In this document: piece by piece, positions 12,356 through 24,099 of the stretch | Position numbering within the stretch: position 1 is the first letter of the stretch | How the letters are laid out: each line of letters opens with the position of its first letter | NCBI RefSeq assembly: GCF_036785885.1 | Contig: NC_092312.1 | Coordinates: 15,146,001 to 15,210,000 of the forward strand | DNA from: Coffea arabica | Taxonomy: Eukaryota; Streptophyta; Magnoliopsida; Gentianales; Rubiaceae | DNA length: 64,000 bases | Reading direction: 5' to 3' | Notes under the pieces: generated by a model | What the model was told of the DNA's origin: nothing | Database searches by the model: none | Seen by the model: only the letters and a program-made list of their open reading frames with translations | Translations under genes and position numbers: made by a program

Positions 12356-13431
12356 CGTGTTTCAGAGATAATCATGACGTTGAACCAAATGATAGTACTA
12401 TTTTTGTGTACTGTACAACTATAGATCATAATTGAAGATCGGTTATTTATTTTTACATATCAAAAGTTTGAAGATTTTTCATTTATTTTCAAATAACACT
12501 TAATTTATACCGACTTTAAGAAATTTTCAATAGAAAAAAAAAAAAAAAAAGAGTTGGGGCCTGGGGTAGCAATTACCCGCCCTCGATTGGACATGGTTCC
12601 GCCCTGATTCTGCCAGCCATTATTTATGCACTACAGCCCACAATAATGCAGAAAGTAGTTACCAGCTGGATTTTTAATATTTAATTGGCCTATGCTTTAA
12701 CTTTATACTGGAGCCAGTTGAATTTTTATTGTCCTTTGGTAAATCCGACAAGGATTACTGAAAAGTGGGGGGTGACGGTTTTGCACATCACATCAATGTC
12801 CAATGCAGTACTGCATGCGAAAGCACTGCAATGGAATGGCCTTCTCATCTTAAACAAGTTTCCGGAGTTGGATGCAGCAGGAATTCAAAATTCCATATGT
12901 AGTAAAATTTTTTTTTAAAAAGGTGTTAGAGCACCTCTTTAATTTAGTTAGATTTGCATACCTGTTAATTGCTTATATAATCTCTTTAAACTTCCCTTCC
13001 TTGCAAAATATAGAATAGATTAGATTATAAATATATTATAAAAAAATATGTACACCGTCCTCTCTAAACTCTCTTCTCTATAAAATAGGATATATTATAT
13101 TATAAAAATATTATCAAAAATATGTACACTGTCCTCTTTAGACTCTTCTTTTTGTAGAATATGATAGATTATGTTATAAAATGGTTGTAGCAAAAAAATA
13201 TAAAAAAAGTACAACGCCTTCAATATTACTCTGTAACCTACTTTATTTGGATTGAGTGTTTTTTTTTTTGACAAATTATTTTTGTTTGTGAAATTTATGG
13301 TAACAAACTTCAAAAATAACTCTAAAAACACATAATTTCAAATACAACTTATAAAAATAAAAATTAAACTAAAAAAATTAAATAACAAATGTAACAAATC
13401 CTATCATCCATTTTTCTTCTATTCACTACCC
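12356..13431. other. Intergenic, no gene seen
   Basis: AT-rich sequence with poly-A and poly-T tracts. No recognisable exon. Two related short stretches containing GTACACYGTCCTCT (about 13050 and 13124) suggest a small local duplication. Confidence 0.5.
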
Positions 13432-13756
13432 ATGACATACCATTACCTACCATTATCCATGTCCTCGTCCCTCCTCCTCTGCCTCTTCCTTCTCCTCCAT
13501 TTTTCTTTTCCTCCCCTTCCCTCTCCTCTCCCTTCCACTGCTGGCCCCAGCCAAGCCTTTCCCCCCTCTTATTTCCCTTTTGGTTGCAACCAAAATGTCA
13601 CGAGAGATCCGGTTGCCACCAAAAGAGGAAGAAATAGGAAGGGGGGTCAACGAGAGGTGAGAGAAGGAAAGAAAGAGGAAGGGCGAGGATGGAAGAGAGA
13701 GGAGGGGAAGGGGATAGTGACAACAGTAGAGGAAGGAGTAGGGGAGGGTAATGGAC
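13432..13756. repeat. Pyrimidine-rich then purine-rich inverted repeat
   Basis: The plus strand is almost all C/T from about 13450 to 13580 and almost all G/A from about 13620 to 13750, with the palindrome GGTTGCAACC near the centre (about 13582). The halves are imperfect reverse complements, so the block could fold into a hairpin or triplex. Open frames on both strands here are low-complexity artefacts. It may be the core of a foldback transposon. Confidence 0.65.
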
Positions 13757-13764
13757 TATTTTAA

Positions 13765-16700
13765 AACAAATTTATAAAAAATATTTAAAAATTTTTAAAT
13801 TCTAAAAATACCTCAAAACACAGAATTCAAATGAATAATCTACAACAAATTTTTTTTACATATATTGCTACAGTAAATTTTTTGAAAAAGAACCCTAAAA
13901 ATATCTAATTCATATGGAGTTTACAAAGATATTTTAAGTTTCTAGTTGGATATGTTTTATGCTCGAATGCTCAATATAATTCCAATTATAAATTATTGGC
14001 ACCACACCACAATTCAGAACATATTACATATGGAAAGGAATAAGCATTCCATGATGAAGAGGTAGATGCCTTGTTTTTTTAAGCAATGTAGTGGTTGATG
14101 CGTGATAGCCGTTTACCAGTTATTAATAAGACTCATAGTCAATTTTGTCTTAAGTTACGGAACATATTATTAATATTAATAGTTATAAGGGTAAAGTGTG
14201 TGTGGGTCATCAAACATTTCAAAATTTTCATTTCGCCTACAAAATTATTTTTCGTATCGAATATCCCACCGAATTTCTAAATGTTCTTCATCTTGATCAC
14301 TCCGTTAACTCTAACTGCTAAAATGGATAGAAGTTAGTCCATTTGACAGGCCGGCCTGCTTTAAATAGATAATTTGGACATTTTGCCTGAAACCATCCGA
14401 CTCTAGCTCGTTTGGGAGGACGGATTTGGTGAGAAAAGAAAGAACTAAGAAAGAAAGTAAAATCATTTAGCATTTGGGAGTTTTAATAGCAAGGAAATAG
14501 AAAGAAAAGGAAGGATCTCACGTCCTTTCAAGTTACAAAAACCCTCAGCCCAAAATTAGGCGAAAAGCATGAGAAAGGAAAGTGAATTAAATTTGATGAC
14601 CTATTGACAAAAAAAAAAAAAGGAAAGTGAATTAAATAAATATTTTAATATATCGATTTTGCCTTTATAAAGATTATAACATAACATTTTCCTATATTAG
14701 GTGAATTTCAAGTTTCAAGGGTACTAATGTAAAATAGAATCTTTTCCTTTTACTTCTCTTCACTCCCAAATAAAAGATACTCACTTCATTATCTTTCTTT
14801 GCAAAAACTCCCAAATAACATGAAGAAATATTACAATCTCTTCTTCTCTTTTCTAACTTAAGCTTTCGCTTCTTTTCTATTCTCTCCCAAACTAGCCATT
14901 AAACTTTCAGCTCCCCATTCGATGACCCATTTCTTGTTTATCTATTTTCTCTTGGAATCTAACTCAATCATTCTCTCCAAGCCTTAATAGTTTCTTTTGT
15001 AGTCTTGAATTTTTTTTTTTTTTTAGTCTCCTGTACATACAAGTGAGGTTGGGGCAACTTACATAAATTTTGTTTCTTTTTTCTATTGGGAATCTTTAGA
15101 AGGAAACTCTTTAAAATTTGTGGTGCTCTCCTTTGGTCTGGCTGTCAAGATTTGAGGGTTTTCTTTTCAATGCAATCCTTTGATTATTGGCGTTTCTTTA
15201 AACCAATGACACTGAAAAAAAAACCTTGATCTTAGTGATTAATTTTTGTACTAATGATTTTAACATTGAAAATTTCATGGGTTTCAGTTTTAAGAAGTAT
15301 TACACTCTTTTGGACGTAGCTACTAACTAAACATAAAGCAAAAACCATATACCAGCAAATAAGTAGGTGGGCTTCATGCAAAACATTCAAATTGTCCATT
15401 CAGAGGCGTTAATTGTCGTCTATCTTAACAGCAAAAGCTAATTGAATGGACAGTATGAAGCACTTAAAGTTCAATGTGCTATTTGACCTGAAAAATATAT
15501 ATTTCAGTGAATGAAATAAGAATCTTGAAAACTCTCCTGTGTTCCTTACCCTAGTCATAATTGAGGAAAAGTTAAAAGCCCAAATTGGATGATCGCTTTC
15601 TAGGGTGCTTTTAGAGAATATAATTGTAATGCACTTTTCAATGAATATATACGTGACATGGAGTGATAATTGGGTAACGTGTTTAAAAATTTTCAAAAAC
15701 ATACTAGCAATTTTTTTTGGGGGGGGGGGCTGTTCTCGGACTGAGTATTTCACTTGACTTCAAATTCTGATGTTACATAATTCATGTTTTTTGACATTCG
15801 TTCTCTTACGTTTGTGCATAGATTTAGATTTTTTTTAATGGTGAAAAAAATGTTGGAAGTCCTGAACTTAAATAACAGTAACTTTTGCTCATTCTAATTA
15901 ATTAGCTTTTTATAAAATTCACAGCTGACAACTGCCTTTCTTGTAACAGTAAAACTCACAATTGCATGTATAATCATTTTCAATCACCCGATTACCTTCA
16001 TCAATCCATTATTAGGTCTTCGAAACATGCCAATCCCAAAAGGACACCTCTTAAAGTGTAAACCAATGTCCTTGGCTAATGCATCACATATAAAGTGAAT
16101 TTTAATTTTATGCACCGAGTACACCCAATAATGTCATGGGCTGAAGCCTCATATAATTTATCTCACCAGAATATAGTAGGGAGTTTGTTAGGCGGAGAAT
16201 TTCGACATAGAAAACTTTGTTTTTTTTTTTTTTGAGGGATCCACATAGAAAACTTACTAACCTTTTTCCTTGTCGTGTATCCATTTTACACGGTTTATAG
16301 GGCTATATACCCCATATTCCGAACTCTATGGCAGACATGACAGTAGCTCAAATTCAACGAGCAATGGGAGATGCCAGGAACGATAACCATGAAGCCATCA
16401 AAATGGCAATTGTACAAGTCTTGACATGTAGAAAAAAAAAATCATTATCCACTTAGAATTTTCCCTGTACTTTCAGCCAATCTCCAACCACAAATCTGCC
16501 CAAACTACCAAACAAATTACTCAGTTGTTTTTACTTGAAGTGGCAGAGCCATCTCATTACGAGAGTAACAACTCATATGGGTTGGCCTACTCTCAGAACT
16601 CTTCACATGTGAAACAGGAGGTGCACAGGAAAAAAGGGTACAAAAGGACCGTTGTCATTAACGGACAATTTTGTCTCCCAGCTAGATATATAATGTCCCA

Positions 16701-18254
16701 TTTCCATTTATCATGTTCTTGAACCAGAGAAATCATCAAGTCTCAAATAAACACATATAGAGTAGTATTCATTCTTACTGCTATATTTTTTTTTATTTAA
16801 CTTTCATCTTGTACTTGTTTATTTTAATTATGGTACAAGGAGCAATTTGAATAAGCATTGTATGACTAGTTAGATTGAAGCTATGATATGAGAAACTTGA
16901 ATATGGGTTTTGTAAACTACTGTACTGTTGGGGAGAAAACCCTGAGAACCAAATAAAGAGGTCCAATATATGAATGCTCATATTACACCCAAGTTGCTTC
17001 CCTAGTCCACCGCAATACTCAAGACTAATTCAACTATTTGGAGCTAAATCGTGGACCCTATTTTCTTCAACACGTTAATAGAATCCCCGTCAAACCCCTA
17101 GTTCCAAGATATATACACCAACTAGACTTAACATATTACTGGCTGCATGGCCCAACATAAGACGATAACAATCTATCCGTCCGACAAAAAGATAGCAATT
17201 TACTGATCTATTATTGAGAAGAAACAACTTGCAAATATGTAGCCTAGACTCAAACTCGAAACCTTTTTATAAAGTGTAAAATGAAAGATCTCAAATTTAG
17301 AATCTCTCACTTACACTCTCTTCTTCTTCTGTACTATTCAATCTATCCCTTTTCCATAACTCGAAAACTTTGATACCATTGGTTGAGAAAAAAAAAAAAA
17401 AATCAAAGAGAGCCCATCATAGAGGCATAAAATATTTGGGAGCCTAATGCCGATGCAAAAGGTTAAATTGATAGGTCTTAAACCCTTATCTATATATTAA
17501 AAACTCTTTTTTTTTCTCTAAAAATAAGGTAGGATAACTAATTTTACTCATGAACCTAAAAATTGTTCAATTTGATGGACCGGGAAATGAACTTGCCCAG
17601 TTAACTTAGTCTAATGTCTAGTTGACTCATGAGACGTGTCCAGTTTCATTACTTTGGAACTCCAACATAAACTTACCATGATCACTTCAGAAGAAAATAT
17701 TATATATGAATTTCCTCCAATAGCCACTTTCCTCCTTAATTCAAACATAGACTTCCTTCCTTTAGCTAATACACCACTCTCTATAATTCAGACCCCATTC
17801 CAGCATCTAGGAGGAATATTCCACCAAAATGTGAACCCCCAAAAAAAAAAAAACAAATATGTAATAGACTCTTAGGTTAATGTGGTATGGCTGATGAAGC
17901 CAGTAATATATACAACCACACAATTGAAGATAAGAGTTGATGGTTCGGGAGGCAATGATCATTTTATGGACGAGATGCGAGTAAAGTTGCGGGTAATGTC
18001 CGGCAATTATAGCAAGACTTTTCATGTACTGTTGTCCTACTCTAGTTTTGTTCGGTATGAAATGGTAAACGATTTCATCTCAGGATTTTTGTCTAAAGAA
18101 CGTCAACGTCTAAACAGCTGCAAAGCAATTTACCAATTTAGCATACAATAACCCTTCGCGCAATTTAGCATTTAACCTATTTCCAAAGCACCATTAAATC
18201 ACTATTAGTTTCCTTCTTTAATTGATTTATGTTGGCAATCATTTCTTTAGCTTA
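13765..18254. other. Intergenic, no gene seen
   Basis: No exon of a family I recognise on either strand. Poly-A/T and poly-G tracts occur (for example 15719-15729), and the text near 14188-14280 resembles one end of a Mutator-type MITE, but I found no partner end. Confidence 0.5.
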
Positions 18255-19996
18255 TGATAAGTGAATAATTTACGTAATAATTGTATGATATTTTATATTA
18301 TTTTTAGTCACTTTGGTTATATTACTGGAAAAAAATGAATCATTTTGGCTATAATTGGTGAAAAATGCTTTTAAGTGGTTAAATAAGGTTTTTATCACTT
18401 TTTACTTGGATTTTATGCATTTTGACAGTTTTGACACATTTTCATATTTCGGCTATAACTTGAGCTACAATGATCGGATTGAGATGATTCTTAAACCAAT
18501 TTGAAGATAAGAGATAGATCTACAACTTTGTTGAAGACATCTGAATCCAGTTTGAAGGTTTTCCAGGTCAAAAATCCGAATTACAATAGCTAATTTCTAT
18601 TGGTCGAAGCTGAAACAGAGAAGTGAGCAGTCAAGGATATTTTGGTCATTTCTCAACCTACACAGATCCAAATATGGTGATTCTTGATGCATTGGAAAGA
18701 TAACTCAAAGGGCTACAAGTTTTATGTTTTGGTCAAGAGCTAAATCATCTTTTATCATCAAGAAAAGTTCAGTTGAAGTTGACGCAAAATCGGAGCAGAG
18801 CTGGAAATTGAACAAAAGTGTACCAAAATGTCACTGTAGCAATCCGGTCGGAACTTAGCCGGATTTCTGGCCGGATTGTGGTCAGAGAAGGCTGCTCTTT
18901 ACGCGGAAAACTTATTTTCACCTCCAACAAGTCACATGCAATGCCAGACATGTGAGAACTACTTTGCAGCTGTAAAAGGGTGGTGTAGGCCTCATTTTCT
19001 TGATTTCTTTCATCTTTATATAGCCAAAACTTGCAAGATTGAAAGAAGAATAGAGAGACATACGGGAGAACTTGGAGAGTGCAGAGATGTAACTCTTACA
19101 TCTTTTGAGTGTTAGATTAGTTTTAATATAGATTAGTATAGTTCATCCATTCTTGTATATTGGCTAGACTAGGATGAAGATGGAAATGAAGAAGGAGGAG
19201 TTGAAGCTCAAGTGACATGGGTTATCTCTTCTCCAACTCTTTATTTTTTGTACTTGATTCCAAGTTTAGTTAATATGCAAATTCTGGATTTTGTGTTTAA
19301 TATGTGTCTCTAAAGTTTATGCCTTGGGTTTGGTTGAACTTTCTATAATTGTTAGTGTTTATTATTTGATTATTTGATTGCTATGCTTTGAGCAAGTTAT
19401 TTAGCACTTTGACTCTTTAAATCATGATTAATTTGGTCCCATTAATTGTGATTATCTAAGGTGTTGTTTCTGCAATGAAAATTAAGATTTAATACTACTA
19501 GTTCAAGAAGTGCTAAACATAGGGAGTACACTAACGAAAGTAGAGGTGCACCTATGTGGTTTTTAGTGATTCATTTCATGTAATTTCACTAAAGAAATGA
19601 ACTTGTAACTAATTTCATAACCACGAGAATAGGTATGGATTAGTTATAAGTATAATTGATTCACTACGAAAGTAAGATTCAAATGCATAAGGAAATTACA
19701 CCATAACTAGCCTAGATATAATACTCAATGATCCAAATATAGCACTTGCATGAGTAGTTGGGGATACCACAATCTAAGGAGCTTTTATTTGTTATTTTGT
19801 ATAATTTCAGTAGGTTAAATTTGTTATAATTCGTTAATAGTCTAAATAATAGAGAAGCTTTATTAATACAGGTAATTGTTCACTCTTTCTCATGGGATCG
19901 ACCCGATATATATCCTAAACTACTAGTTGACCTATATACTTGCAGTGAACGAGTGTAATTCAGTTTTTAACTTGCGCGTATATTAAAATCCCGTCA
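18255..19996 (+). mobile_element. Solo LTR of a Ty3-like retrotransposon
   Basis: A 1742-bp sequence that starts TGATAAGTG and ends CCCGTCA, flanked by a perfect 5-bp duplication GCTTA (18250-18254 and 19997-20001). The 3' part has the stretch with ATGGGATCGACCCGATA and GTGAACGAGTGTAATTCAG that in plant Athila/Tat-type elements sits just before the primer binding site. No gag, pol or second LTR is adjacent, so this is what recombination between two LTRs leaves. Orientation is inferred from that 3' text. Confidence 0.7.
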
Positions 19997-20214
19997 GCTT
20001 AAGAAGTTCCTTGTTTAAAATCTTTTCCATCTCTACAACTGTCCTTGCAGGAATGTGATGCAGTGGCAGAAGATTATTTCTTTGCATACCCTGACCAGGT
20101 CACCTAAAATAAATGTACAGACTGATTTTTTTGGGGGTTACAAATTTGTATATTATTTGGTTGAATGGCTACCCACATCAAAGTATTCAGATAATATAAA
20201 GTTCATAAGTTCAC

Positions 20215-20266
20215 AAAAAATATCCAAAAGATTAAGGGAGAAAAAATATCCAAAAGATTAAGGGAG
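20215..20266. repeat. Perfect tandem duplication of 26 bp
   Basis: Two exact copies (20215-20240 and 20241-20266) of a unit containing TATCCAAAAGATTAAGGGAG. It lies between the solo LTR and the 3' end of gene C. Confidence 0.95.
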
Positions 20267-20753
20267 TCATGGATTTGATGAATGTCTGATATGAATCTTG
20301 GGTTGACTTGGTTTATTATCATATTAAATTTCACTTTTAGACACTTTCTGCTCTTAAGACCTTCAAATTTGTTCCATTTAAATTCAATCGATAATATTAT
20401 TAACAAGACTAACAGAATAGGGATACAGTGCAAATCAATAACAAATTGATGAATAAGGTTAGAAAGAGTAAGGGGATTGTAATTGGAACAAAATTATGCA
20501 TTCATACGTACACAAAGCATAAAACATGATAATTATTCATTGCTGTAAAAAGTGAAAGCGGTGGTAGTTTAACTTAGTAATTTAACATTAAACAAGAAAA
20601 AGAAGTACAACTTCTGAACAAGTCTTTGGTACATCACGTTTTGCAGTTACTCAGACACTCAACAACAACTCAACAGTAAAAACAGCAAAATGTAAATAGT
20701 TATTAAGCAGGTAGACCCTGCAAGACTCTTCATTTGATGAAAATTCTCCATGT

Positions 20754-23700
20754 TCAAAGTTGAGCTAAGCGACTTATGTCAATTGGATATGCATCTGATG
20801 ACTTTTGAGCCCTGTATGATCTTCTCCCAACTATGATATTTGCAGCTTCAGTTGGATGAAATGCATCCCAAAATAGATGCTGATTTCTGTTAGGACATGG
20901 AGTTTGAAAAGGAAGACATGTTATCTGGCCATTGTTTCTCCCAACTCCACAGCAACCTCTATTTGTCACAGTGAAACCTGCGCAGAAAATTAAATATAAT
21001 TCGAAGCCAGCCAGATGCATTTTCCAACCCCCTCCAAGAGTTGAATTTTCGTAGTTAACATAACATTTTGAATTTTTTAAAATTTTTATTTGTGAAGTAA
21101 AAAATTGCATCAACTCAAACAATAAATGTGCAAATAAATTTCTAGGAGAAATGGCATGGAAGTTACCAAAAGCAGAGGGACTGCTGATTAAATCCTGGAA
21201 AATCCCATAAGCATCAATGTAGATAAATCTTGCATCAGTGAATTGATTGTTCAAGGTGTCCACTAAAGACTTAAGTTTGCTATTGAACATCTGATTTGCC
21301 GAGTTGATTCTGGCCACACAAGTTCTGCCATCAGGGCTATTTTGGGCTAATTCATTTGGACTGCATCCAATTTGACCCACTCCGATCAAAACAAGCTTCC
21401 TTGCTCCAAGGTTATACAATCTCTATCGACAATCATAAACATCAAAATGTCAAACTTAGAACTTTAGAAAGAAAAAAAAATTAAAGGAACAGTTCTATTC
21501 TATGAAATATGAATAGGGCTTGTAAAGAACTTTAAGAGGAAAAAAAAAGAAGAAGGAAATACATGAAAGAGTAATTAAATGAAAGAAAAGATCGATAAAG
21601 GAAAAACCAACAAGAACTTTTAAAAGTTAGAACTGCTTCTCGATCATTTATTTTCCCTTTTTAGTAAATTAAAACAAACAGGTGGCTAAGCAGACTGCGT
21701 TTAAGTTATTTTATTTGATTCTATTTTTCTGTTTGTTATTCTTCATAGTGCTTTAAAAGATTTGTTCACAGTTCCTCATTTCCAGCTCATAATTAATATC
21801 ACCTAAACTATTGTCCTTCTGCCCAAGTCAAAAGGGAGGTCGGTCGACTGGTACAACATTGGAAAAAACACCCTTAGAATACGCCTAAGCAATAAATACA
21901 ACTAGCTTTTGTTCAAAGAGGCAGAGACTTCTGAAACAAATTGTGCGTGAAATTGTCCAAGAAATTAATTCCTCATGCCGTCACGCATAGTAGCTTTTGC
22001 TACAGCATGATGATCAGAAGTCGAAGGAGACTAGAAGAGTGCAATTACATCTCTAAGCATGACATAATGTACATTTGCCTTTTCATTTCTTTGCCTTTTC
22101 ATTTCTTTCTGTCCTCTTGCCTTTTTTTTTTTTTTCCCCTTCTTCATTTATCTCCGTATAAACATAGAGTTACTTAAATTCTCTACCCAAGCATGCATCA
22201 GCAAATTTTTTCTCTATCTCATCACATGATATGATATATGAATGGGATAATTAAAAATTTTAGTCATGGAAAAATATGAGTGTCTCACCCTTATTTGTTG
22301 AGAATACTGGCCAATAAGAGCATTAGCAAATTGCTCAGGTGTGAATTGTCTGCTGCTTGAGTAGAATAGAGGCATGAAATAATTGTTAAGATAGTCATTG
22401 CTGCCAAGTCCAACTGAATATATGCATTTGCTAAGGTAAGCTGCAGCACGGTTTTGGTCTCCAAGTAAGCTCACAATTTGAGAAACTGTGCTGTTGTAAT
22501 TATTCACCTGCCCAGTAAAACTAGTTCTGGCACCCTATGTGAGAGAATTCATCAGCACCTTCATATGCATGTAGACCAAAAAAAAATATAATGTAGTTGT
22601 CAAAAACAAAGTAATCTTTTGTAGTATTACCAATTGCTGGCCAGTTTCTTCTCTAATTCCAGCAGCAGCTGAAGCATAATTTACTCCTTTGAGTATGTCT
22701 TGGCCCTGGGCTCTTGTGAAGGGTTGAATATATCCATTGAATCCCAGTAGCTCAGCTGATGATGAAGCAAACACATTGATTAGGAATAATCAAAATGAAA
22801 ATAACACATAAATTAAAATATACGTGTGTGTAGATTAATACATGTGTGTGTATATAAAAAAAATGTTATTTGCATTCCTATTTTTTGTTAATCACACTCT
22901 CACTATCATTTTAATCATATAACTTTCATTTATTAAACTATATGATAAAATAAATAAATAAAAATTGGGTGTAATGTGTGTGTGTGTGTGTGTGAGTGAC
23001 GGAACTAAAAAAAAAATTAACTAGTATACAAAATCGATATTGAAAAAAAAAAAAACCTTTATACTGCTACGAGAATTACCCAACATCACTCTATATGCAG
23101 TATGTTTCCAAACTTTACTTGCTAGCCAGATATTGCAGTATCTCGAAAGCGTTCTTGCCAATGCGGAAAATATACGTAGTAAAATATAGTATTACGTGAG
23201 ACCATAAAGCGAATACTTTCTTTGACATGCAATTAGTAAACAATGAAGAACATGTAGTCATTAACCGCATGAAAATGATAGTCAAGAGAATATGCACAAA
23301 AGCAGCTCATCATTAGATGTGACAAGTTCTACGGATATTTGCTAATTCTTCGAATATATATGTTATGACTGCATATTCATGGTAATCTTATTTTTAATAT
23401 TGTCAATATGAAGTTGACCTAATTTCAGAATTAGGAAGCTGATAAATATTAGTACCTTTTAAATAAAGAGAAAGTATAGATATATACGACCAATCAAGCA
23501 ACAAATTAGTGAGAAAGTAATAGAGAGGGGGTTCAAAACTCACTTATAACATCAACGGTAGTTTTTCCATTACAAAACCTTCCAGTTGGTCCACCAGGAA
23601 AATCGATTCCATAGGGCAAGTAATTAGCTTTAGCCAAAGAATTGATATTGTTGTTGTTACCATTGTCCACCAGGGAATCTCCAAAAATAAAGTAACATGG

Positions 23701-23799
23701 AACCTGGGGCTGTGCTAAAACCCCGTTCGGCACCGCCACCACCACCATCACAACAAACCCCACCAAGAATTTCTTGAACTCGGCCCCCATTTGCAACAT
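20754..23799 (-). CDS. GDSL esterase/lipase gene C
   Basis: Secreted GDSL/SGNH esterase, 368 aa. Exons: 23799-23544, 22755-22631, 22534-22289, 21422-21167, 20977-20754; every junction is GT-AG and in phase. A signal peptide spans about residues 1-29. Block I is FIFGDSLVDNGNNN with catalytic Ser42; block III contains GSND; GCCGVGRNNGQITC is conserved; the C-terminal dyad is Asp332/His335 in FWDAFHPTE; the protein ends SRLAQL. Sequence and length fit the Arabidopsis At5g45670/At1g29660/At1g29670 group (from memory, not searched). The ATG at 23799 is the first in frame below a TATA box at 23925-23932; Met4 at 23790 is the alternative. In the middle of the tandem array, with D and E as nearest relatives. 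The enzyme probably acts in the apoplast or endomembrane system; the substrate cannot be read from sequence. Confidence 0.95.
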
Positions 23800-23924
23800 A
23801 TTTTAGAATAAAACAAAAGGGAGTTGAAAGAATTTTGTAGCTAAAAAAAAAAGGGGCTAGTACTAAAAGGTGGTGGACTCCTTTTAGCTATTGAGTGATG
23901 AAATTCTAGGAGCATCGAGTGTGT

Positions 23925-23932
23925 TATTTATA
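23925..23932 (-). promoter_or_regulatory. TATA box of gene C
   Basis: TATAAATA on the minus strand, 126 bp upstream of the ATG. The leader that follows shares a GAGTGATGAA-like stretch with genes D and E. Confidence 0.65.
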
Positions 23933-24027
23933 CACATATTTTAAGGTCAGACTTGAAAGGCTTGGCAAACAATTAATAGGTGTGCAGCAATTGGTTCTGG
24001 GAGTCAATCAATCAAGCAATTAGTAAC

Positions 24028-24084
24028 TTTTATGGGTGAGAAGTAACGGTGCATTAAATTTAACGCGGACAGACTTTGAGTTTC
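24028..24084 (-). promoter_or_regulatory. Conserved promoter block of gene C
   Basis: About 230-285 bp upstream of the ATG. It aligns with 30932-30992 (gene D) and 45063-45124 (gene E). It holds GCATTAAATTT at 24051-24061, 9 of 11 matches to the HD-ZIP IV site GCATTAAATGC, and a CCGCGT core on the minus strand (24063-24068). Function is inferred from conservation and from known plant motifs. Confidence 0.55.
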
Positions 24085-24099
24085 TTTACAGTTTACACT

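Noticed and set aside
13432-13764. Open frames on both strands
   Set aside because: Produced by the low-complexity CT/GA block.
14188-14400. Possible Mutator-type end
   Set aside because: Only one end is visible; no inverted partner or target duplication found.
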